Of a stretch of 64,000 bases of DNA, positions 58,306 through 64,000 are shown one piece after another. Origin of the DNA: Capsulimonas corticalis (GTDB taxonomy: Bacteria; Armatimonadota; Armatimonadia; Armatimonadales; Capsulimonadaceae). Within the stretch, counting starts at the first letter, position 1. Every line of letters starts with the position of its first letter. Position numbers and translations under genes: made by a program. The notes under the pieces were generated by a model. That model did no database searches, was not told where the DNA came from, and saw nothing but the letters and a program-made list of their open reading frames with translations. The stretch lies in the NCBI RefSeq assembly GCF_003574315.2, contig NZ_AP025739.1, forward strand, positions 1,860,001 to 1,924,000. The letters run 5' to 3'.

Positions 58306-61089
58306 TCACCCCACCCGCAAATCCCTCACCAAATCTCCCCGCCGCAGATCGACCACCAGCAGCCGCCCCCGGTCGTCCCCAATCGTCACATTCTCCAAGC
58401 CGACGCGCGCCGAGACGGTTTTCGCGCCGTTCAGATGGATTCGCAGGCGTACTGTCAGGGTCTTTGTGTCGAGCAGGCGGCAGCAGACGCCGTTCTCAGT
58501 GGATGTAGAGGCGACGATCCATTCGTCTGAGAGAGCAATGTGCAGCGGCTTATTCTCCTTATGGAAGAACACTTGACGCGTAAGTTGCGGAATGCCGGAG
58601 CCGGACGATTCGTAGAGTGCTAAGGCGGTCGAAAAGACGTCGGCGGAGTCGTCCGTTGGCAGTTGGATTCGCAGCTCCGCGATGCTTCCGCTGGGCGCGA
58701 CCACGCGGCGCAGATCGACATAGCCCATCGCTGGCTGTGGGATTTCCGGCCGCGCGCGCAGGCTCAGAGCGGGGAGTGCGAGCAGCCAGCGCTGCCAGAG
58801 TTCGTGTTCGAGCGGTTTTGGAACTCCCCACGGATCGACATCTTCCGTGACGCGCACGAGGAACGAGCAGGCGGCGGCGCTGCGGGCGATCTGTGTGATG
58901 CGGCCCGGGATATTGGGGGTGCGCCAGAGGGCTTTGTAGTCGTCGGCCAGCGCGTCGATCGCGAGGAAGTCGGTTCCTTCGGCGACAAACCAGAGGGATC
59001 CGTCGTAGCTCTTTGCCCAGGAATCGAGGCGGACATCGCGCCAGGAGCGGGCGGTGCGCTGGAGGAAGTCCAGGCGGGCGAGGTGCACGGCGTCGCCGCG
59101 CGGGGCGAGCGCGAGGGCGCGGTCGCCGCTGTCCGAGAGGACCAGCCGGTGCGCGGGCTGATCGAAATGCGCGACCGTGCGGCCATCGCGGGCGAGCATC
59201 CGGGCGCCGGCTTCGCCGAGCGCAGCGACGCAGCGGCCGTCCGGAAGCCAGGCGGCGTCCAGCACCGGCAGCGCGCCGGTGTCGGCGGCGTCGATCGTGA
59301 TTTCCAGAGCCGTCGTTCGCTCCGCGAGGCGCGGGCGCGGGCTGAGGGGCGCCGGCGGCGAGTCGGCTTTCAGCGCGCCATCGCCCGAGAACTGCACGAG
59401 TTTTGCCAGCCACGCCGGGGCGAGCGCGATGGATCCCTCGGCGGCGTCTTCGATCAGGGCGCGAGTGGCGGCGCGGGTGAGCGCGGACGCCGCCGGGGTG
59501 CGGGATTCCTTGATCAAGCTTTCGGCGAAGGCCAGACGCGCCGCAGCCAGTTCGGCGTCGCCGCCCAGCAGCGCCTGAGCGCGTTCGCGGACGTCCGGGA
59601 AGGAGTCCGGCTCCAGCGCGAGCCGCCGCGCCAGCATCCGAGCGGCGGGCGCGCCGCCCAGCTCCAGCACGCGCCGGATCCATTCGTGTGTCAGCGCCCG
59701 GCCTTCGGGGACCGGCCACGCGATATCGACGGCGGCGGAGTAGTCGCCCTGGCCCGCGAGCGTCCCCGCCCAGACCATGCGTAATGTGTGGCCATGCTTT
59801 TTGTCCGTGCGCTCCAGCCGCGTGACGGCGTCGGCGAACGCGCCCGTGCGCCGCGCAATCTCGGCGGCTCGGCCGGCGTCGCCGGCCAGGAACCATTGGC
59901 GCACGATCAGCCCCGGCGGCAGCTCGCGCGCCTCCGCCATCTCCGCCGCCAGTCGAAGGCGTCCGTGGCGCTCCAGAAAGGCGACGGCCTCTTCGTTGGC
60001 GTGCAGCAGCTCCGCGAGGACAAACGCGGCCTCATCGATCCGCCCCGCCGCCTCCAGCCGCGCGAACGCGCTTCGATAGATCTGCTGGAGATTTTCGTAG
60101 AGGTTCACGCCGAGGCCCAGCGCGGAGCCCGGGGCGTTCTGGCCGGGACGGATTTGCAGCGAGTCGCGGCGGCTGGGAAGGCCGAACGCCGGCCAGGGGT
60201 TGCTGGCCCCGCCATCGGCGCCGGCGAGCGGCAGGGCGTGCCGGAGCGCTTCCGCGAAATCCCCTTGCTCGAACATTCGTATCATCTTCGAAAGATAACG
60301 CGCCTGCCGCACGCCGAAGACCTGCCCCAGCTTTGTCATACGGAGGAACTGATTGAGAAATCGCCCGAGCCACTCCGGCGGTGTGGGACTTGCAGCAGTA
60401 TTGCGCGCGCCTGATCCCCCGGAAGCGGCCCCTGCCCCGGCGCCGAAAGCAGCCAACAGCAGGGTGAGGGGATTGAAAAGATTCCCGAATATCGCCCCCA
60501 GCGATTGCGTCCCGATGGCCGCCGGCGTCTGCGCTTCCTTCGCGGCGAAGCTTGCCCGAAGCCGCATCAATACGGACAGCATGTCCGGCGACGGGGCGGG
60601 AATGCCGCCCAGCTGCCGGCGAGCGTCGAAAGCGGCGGCTTCCGTGAACATCTGCGGCGGCGCGAGAGGCGCGCCGAGGGTTTGGACGGTCATTACCGGC
60701 CAGTCAGAGACATCAAGCCACGCCGCCGGATCGGTCCTCGTGTCCTCCGTCAGCGCGTGCAGCGTCGTCACGCCGTCCTGGATCCGGCAAAAGCTGCGCG
60801 GCGGCGGCGCGATCTCTTCCCACTCGTCGGAGGTCAGCGGCGATCCGGTCAGCACATCGTCGCGCAGCGTGAGCGGCAGCCCGGGTGTCCGGCGGCAGTC
60901 GATCTCCCGCGCGTGCGCCCAGCGCAAGAGGAGCCCGCCCGCGACGGCGTGAACCGTCGCGCCCGGCTCCCAGAGCGCGAGCACGCGACGGCGCGCCTCG
61001 GGCTCGCCGAGCAGGGCAAAGTCAAAGAATAACCCGATGGCGTCGATGACGCCTTGATGGACAAGCGCGCGCGGCTTCACAAGATTCAT
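58306..61089 (-). CDS. bpX6-like protein with helical repeats and C-terminal beta-propeller
   Basis: A 927-residue soluble protein. The N-terminal 90 residues (VIDAIGLFFDFALLGEPEARRRVLALWEPGATV, then GGLLLRW and CRRTPGLPL) fit the bpX6 domain of MoxR-vWA-beta-propeller ternary systems as I recall it. Residues about 330-620 are TPR/HEAT-like helices (YRSAFARLEAAGRIDEAAFVLAELL). The last 290 residues are beta-propeller blades (VLDAAWLPDGRCVAALGEAG, then LSDSGDRALALAPRG). It overlaps the upstream gene by four bases (ATGA), so translation is coupled. It is probably a large scaffold or effector of an NTP-dependent conflict system. Confidence 0.65.
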   Translation of the reverse strand: MNLVKPRALVHQGVIDAIGLFFDFALLGEPEARRRVLALWEPGATVHAVAGGLLLRWAHAREIDCRRTPGLPLTLRDDVLTGSPLTSDEWEEIAPPPRSFCRIQDGVTTLHALTEDTRTDPAAWLDVSDWPVMTVQTLGAPLAPPQMFTEAAAFDARRQLGGIPAPSPDMLSVLMRLRASFAAKEAQTPAAIGTQSLGAIFGNLFNPLTLLLAAFGAGAGAASGGSGARNTAASPTPPEWLGRFLNQFLRMTKLGQVFGVRQARYLSKMIRMFEQGDFAEALRHALPLAGADGGASNPWPAFGLPSRRDSLQIRPGQNAPGSALGLGVNLYENLQQIYRSAFARLEAAGRIDEAAFVLAELLHANEEAVAFLERHGRLRLAAEMAEARELPPGLIVRQWFLAGDAGRAAEIARRTGAFADAVTRLERTDKKHGHTLRMVWAGTLAGQGDYSAAVDIAWPVPEGRALTHEWIRRVLELGGAPAARMLARRLALEPDSFPDVRERAQALLGGDAELAAARLAFAESLIKESRTPAASALTRAATRALIEDAAEGSIALAPAWLAKLVQFSGDGALKADSPPAPLSPRPRLAERTTALEITIDAADTGALPVLDAAWLPDGRCVAALGEAGARMLARDGRTVAHFDQPAHRLVLSDSGDRALALAPRGDAVHLARLDFLQRTARSWRDVRLDSWAKSYDGSLWFVAEGTDFLAIDALADDYKALWRTPNIPGRITQIARSAAACSFLVRVTEDVDPWGVPKPLEHELWQRWLLALPALSLRARPEIPQPAMGYVDLRRVVAPSGSIAELRIQLPTDDSADVFSTALALYESSGSGIPQLTRQVFFHKENKPLHIALSDEWIVASTSTENGVCCRLLDTKTLTVRLRIHLNGAKTVSARVGLENVTIGDDRGRLLVVDLRRGDLVRDLRVG

Positions 61090-62927
61090 GAGGCGCCTCC
61101 GCCCGGCGCCAGCCGATACAAAATCGCCTCATGCTCCAGCGAATAGATGATGACCTCGCCGTTTGTCGTCGAATACGCGATGATCGGCGCCGCGTGGCTG
61201 ACCGTGACATGCTCGATCGGCGCGTCCGCAATCGGCAGGACATGCGACCAGGAGGCTCCCAGCACCCGGAGCCGCCGCGCGCCCGGCTCCAGCAGAACCA
61301 GCGCCGGCGTTTGATAGCGTCGCGTGGCGATCACTCCGACAACACGGCACTCGGGAATCGCTTTGAGCGAGAGTTCCGCACTATTGGTGAGCACGCTCCA
61401 ATAACCATCGCCTTTATATGCGGCGACCAATCCGTAACGCTCGTTTCCGAGCGCCGACGCATATCCCATGAAAAGACCGGGCGAATTGTCGTCCGTCGCG
61501 CCGGGGATGTTCTGAGGCGTCCGTTCGCTGCCGTCGAGGGCGACGCTCCAGCCGTCTTTCGCTTGCAGTCCACAGAGGATATGATGGGGAGTATTGAGCG
61601 TGGCGAGAAATACGGCTCCGTTGTAGATGGGATTGAGGTGCGCGCCTTTGGCGTCTTTGTAAAGCGTGGCGATGGAGCAGCGCCCCGGCATGCGGATATT
61701 GCCGGGCAGGCCAATCACTAGCCGGGAGCCGGCGGGATTGCTCTGCGGCGTGGCGAAGCATGGCGATAGCGGCGGATTGACAGCGTCGTCCAGCGCTTTT
61801 TGGTAACCTACATCGATGGGATAAGCGCCGACGGCAACGCCGGCGTTTTTGCCGCCGATGCATGACACAAGCAACGCATCGCCGTTACCGGGGCGGGTGA
61901 TGATGACGTAAGCCTTGCCGATGCGTCCCGCCGCCAAAATCGTGGTTTTGGTGTGTGAGGGAAATGCAGTGTAGTGTTTCGGATATCCTGGGCCTGAGCG
62001 CGGCGAATTCGGGACAGGGTAGGCGATGAGGCCGCCGTCGTGCGCACGCGCGATCAGTTTGCTGCCGCTTGCCGTGAACAGCAGGTTGGACGCCGGGGCG
62101 ACGTGCGCTTGAGGCTTGGTGGGCGCGGCGACGGCGGTGGCGAACGGATCGCGCAGGAGACGCGCGCAGAGCGCGTCGGCAGGCAGATCCAGCACGACAT
62201 GGGCGTCGGCCCGGCCGGCGCGGTGGACATGCGCCGAGATTTGATGGGTCTCGGGATCCAGTTCGTCCCGCACTTCCACGCCGCTGGCGCCGTCCCGTGC
62301 GGCCAGCCGGGCGAGGCGGGCGCCGCCGATGGCCCAGAAATCGTCCACGTCGCTTTGGGCCGTCGCACGCTCGCGCCACTGGTGCCACATCTCGGAGGTG
62401 GGCGGCTGCGATGATCGGGCCAAGAGAAGCGCCCGGATACTCGATTCCGTCAGACCGACCTCCGGCTCCATGTCGGGCCGCTGTACGATCGCCCACTCAA
62501 ACCGCGCCTTCGCCGCCTCGGCGCGGCGGGCAAGGGCGATCAGCAGCGCGAGATGCGCGATGCGCGGCCCGCCGATCTGGCTCGGGCCGGCGTCGAACAA
62601 GGCGAAGGAGACCCGTCCGCCGGTCCGGGTGCGGCGGGCAAGCTGTAAGAATCCGTGCTCGCCCATCGCCGCGCGGCGCAGAAACTCGTCGGGCGCGTCG
62701 TCGGCGAGGAGCCATTCGGAGAGAAGAAGACGGTCGTAGGGGCCGCGCCGGCCGATGTCCGAAAAGCCGTCGGGGTCGCCCTCGTCCACGCGGTCATGCG
62801 TGCGCATCGGGCCAATCGCGGCGTCGAGTCGCTGGGCGAGCGGCGCGAGCGCGGCGGCCAGATCGTCGGGAAAGAGATTCAGGTGCGGAGCCCAGGACGC
62901 CAGCGCGGCGGGGAGAGCAATCGTCAT
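61086..62927 (-). CDS. vWA-like plus beta-propeller protein of the bpX system
   Basis: A 613-residue soluble protein. Residues about 100-155 contain FALFDAGPSQIGGPRIAHLALLIAL, in which Asp112-Ala-Gly-Pro-Ser116 resembles a variant MIDAS of a von Willebrand A domain. It continues with FEWAIVQRP. From about 280 to the end it has propeller-like repeats (LLFTASGSKLIARAHDGGLIAYPV and AAPIIAYSTTNGEVIIYSLEHEAILYRL near the C-terminus). It overlaps both neighbours by four bases. The fusion or pairing of vWA with a beta-propeller next to a MoxR gene is the definition of the ternary system. Exact domain names need a profile search. Confidence 0.6.
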   Translation of the reverse strand: MTIALPAALASWAPHLNLFPDDLAAALAPLAQRLDAAIGPMRTHDRVDEGDPDGFSDIGRRGPYDRLLLSEWLLADDAPDEFLRRAAMGEHGFLQLARRTRTGGRVSFALFDAGPSQIGGPRIAHLALLIALARRAEAAKARFEWAIVQRPDMEPEVGLTESSIRALLLARSSQPPTSEMWHQWRERATAQSDVDDFWAIGGARLARLAARDGASGVEVRDELDPETHQISAHVHRAGRADAHVVLDLPADALCARLLRDPFATAVAAPTKPQAHVAPASNLLFTASGSKLIARAHDGGLIAYPVPNSPRSGPGYPKHYTAFPSHTKTTILAAGRIGKAYVIITRPGNGDALLVSCIGGKNAGVAVGAYPIDVGYQKALDDAVNPPLSPCFATPQSNPAGSRLVIGLPGNIRMPGRCSIATLYKDAKGAHLNPIYNGAVFLATLNTPHHILCGLQAKDGWSVALDGSERTPQNIPGATDDNSPGLFMGYASALGNERYGLVAAYKGDGYWSVLTNSAELSLKAIPECRVVGVIATRRYQTPALVLLEPGARRLRVLGASWSHVLPIADAPIEHVTVSHAAPIIAYSTTNGEVIIYSLEHEAILYRLAPGGGAS

Positions 62928-63367
62928 CGAGTCTCCTCATGTTGCAGCCACCGCGCCAGCGATTCCCGCGCCACCGTCCGGGCGGCGGACAGCGACGCCA
63001 GCGCCGGCCAATCCGGGATCAGCGCCATCGGCGGCTTGACGTCGGGAGCGCGCAGCGCCATCGCCCCGGCGAGCAGGGCAACCGGGATACTGGGAGCCAG
63101 CATCGTCGGAATCAGCAGCTCCGCCGCCATGGGATCACGCCCCAAATACACAACCCCGTCCGCCCACGGCAGACTCTCGGTGGGTCCCATCAGAATCAGG
63201 AACCCGTCCCCGGCCACGCCCGTCAGCGTCGCCAGCGCTTCCTCGGAAGAGGCCAGCAGACGCTGCGCAATTGCACACGCCGCCACGCCCGACGCGGCCA
63301 CGGCGACGGGCTCCAGAGGTGTGGCGCGCGAGCGCCAGGTGATGGGGAATAGAGTATTGGCGTTCAT
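62924..63367 (-). CDS. bpX5-like small protein
   Basis: A 147-residue soluble protein from MNANTLFPITW. The segment SLPWADGVVYLGRDPMAAELLIPTMLAPSIPVALL, followed by PMALIPDWPALASLSAARTVARESLARWL, fits the bpX5 domain of MoxR-vWA-beta-propeller systems as I remember it. The frame is open to 63433, but those extra codons lie inside the class D repeat element and are not needed. It overlaps the next gene by four bases. Likely an adaptor between the MoxR ATPase and the vWA protein. Confidence 0.6.
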   Translation of the reverse strand: MNANTLFPITWRSRATPLEPVAVAASGVAACAIAQRLLASSEEALATLTGVAGDGFLILMGPTESLPWADGVVYLGRDPMAAELLIPTMLAPSIPVALLAGAMALRAPDVKPPMALIPDWPALASLSAARTVARESLARWLQHEETR

Positions 63368-63400
63368 AGGATCGGTGTTTTGTGCTTTCAGCACATGCCT

Positions 63401-63542
63401 GGCGAATGAATTCGCGGCTAAAAGTACGGCCACCCGCCTGCGCGGGTTCAGATTTTACGCCGCAGGCGCTTATCTTATATGCCGTAGGCTCCGAAGTCCG
63501 CGAAGGCGGACGGCCGTACTTTTAGCCGCGAATTTATTCGCC
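63401..63542. repeat. Class D palindromic intergenic element (between MoxR-like and bpX5-like genes)
   Basis: A 142-base element with 31-base terminal inverted repeats (GGCGAATGAATTCGCGGCTA at 63401, inverted copy ending 63542) differing at one base. The interior has hairpins such as CCCGCCTGCGCGGG, the same core type as in class C. It separates the ATPase gene from the rest of its operon. Confidence 0.8.
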
Positions 63543-63576
63543 GGCCTTCTTACATGTCCCTCCGTCGCGCCTCGCA

Positions 63577-64000
63577 TTATTCCGCGTTCACCGTCGCGCC
63601 GCTGACTGCCGTCAGCGGCGTCGCTTCAAGAGTGGCGACGATCTCGGCGCGGACGCCGATGAGGTCGGGCGGCAGGGATTCGCGCGCGAAGCCGGCGTCG
63701 ATCTCTCGGGCGACGCCTTCGAGCGCCAGCCGGCGGCGTTCGGCGGCGCGGAGGTCGTCCGGGGCGGCGTGCTCGGCGAGGATGCGACGGCCGGCGTCGA
63801 CGAGACGCGCGGCGCGGGCGAGCGGGCCGAGGGAGGCGGCTTCGGCGGCGGTCTTTAGCGTGGCGTTCTCGGTCTTGTCCAGCAGCGCGCGCAGGGTTTG
63901 GCGCGCAATCTCTTGAGTCTCGGCGGTCGGCGTCGCCAGAACGATCGGCCAGAGGTCCGCTTCGGTCGGCTGCGTGCGGCCGGCGACCACGGCGGCGGCC
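63577..64000 (-). CDS. C-terminal part of a MoxR-type AAA+ ATPase (5' truncated by window)
   Basis: The frame is open to the window edge, so only the last 140 residues are visible. AAAVVAGRTQPTEADLWPIVLATP looks like the lid region of a MoxR AAA+ ATPase, where the segment G-R---T--DL normally ends the fold. It continues as a long helical tail (ETQEIARQTLRALL and LARAARLVDAGRRIL). The Walker motifs lie outside the window. Position upstream of bpX5-like, vWA and bpX6-like genes on the same strand supports the MoxR assignment. A GTG at 63990 is not a real start. Confidence 0.6.
   Translation of the reverse strand, partial: AAAVVAGRTQPTEADLWPIVLATPTAETQEIARQTLRALLDKTENATLKTAAEAASLGPLARAARLVDAGRRILAEHAAPDDLRAAERRRLALEGVAREIDAGFARESLPPDLIGVRAEIVATLEATPLTAVSGATVNAE

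Noticed and set aside
63368-63433. N-terminal 22-codon extension of the bpX5-like gene
   Set aside because: It reads into the class D inverted repeat and has no ribosome site.

Overview
The window looks like a chromosomal segment of a GC-rich member of the Armatimonadota, probably close to Capsulimonas. This is inferred from style, not from a marker gene. Two prepilin-like proteins carry the N-terminal [20 protein letters not shown] stretch followed by [13 protein letters not shown], which I associate with that phylum. The window is also rich in secreted glycoside hydrolases, and extracellular lipoproteins and an outer-membrane-like beta-barrel suggest a two-membrane envelope. No rRNA, tRNA, CRISPR array, phage or transposase gene was found.

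Layout, left half (1-31 kb). A truncated gene and a streptothricin-acetyltransferase-like GNAT come first, then a GAF-SpoIIE phosphatase and a nucleoside hydrolase. Next is a PadR-controlled heterodimeric ABC exporter (3.2-7.5 kb) whose second subunit is cut by an in-frame amber codon. Two prepilin-like proteins, a fascin-like secreted protein and a LacI regulator follow (7.7-13.9 kb). Three of these promoters share one operator-like sequence. A reverse-strand sugar-utilisation operon (GH43-like, phytanoyl-CoA dioxygenase, GH106 rhamnosidase-like) with an AraC regulator fills 13.9-21 kb. Then come a metal-dependent decarboxylase-like amidohydrolase, an AraC-GyrI regulator, an alpha-amylase with its own operator-like palindrome, a clan GH-A enzyme, a DUF4185 protein and a large-subunit catalase.

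Right half (31-64 kb). Small secreted proteins and an alpha/beta hydrolase precede an AbiEii/AbiEi toxin-antitoxin pair flanked by a duplicated promoter-bearing repeat. A trypsin-like protein, a fluoride riboswitch with crcB, a sensor kinase, a HAD phosphatase, serA and serC follow. Next are an ABC exporter with a PH-like and zinc-ribbon N-terminus paired with a DUF1854 protein, a P450, paralogous secreted/ankyrin proteins, and the biotin genes bioA-bioF-bioD. A Dcm methylase with Vsr comes next. The right edge holds an operon that best fits the MoxR-vWA-beta-propeller (bpX) ternary conflict systems.

The most striking feature of the right third is a set of short palindromic intergenic elements with 12-38 bp terminal inverted repeats. 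They sit between neighbouring same-strand genes of at least four operons: serC/serA, ABC/DUF1854, bioF/bioD and MoxR/bpX5. One family occurs twice in inverted orientation.
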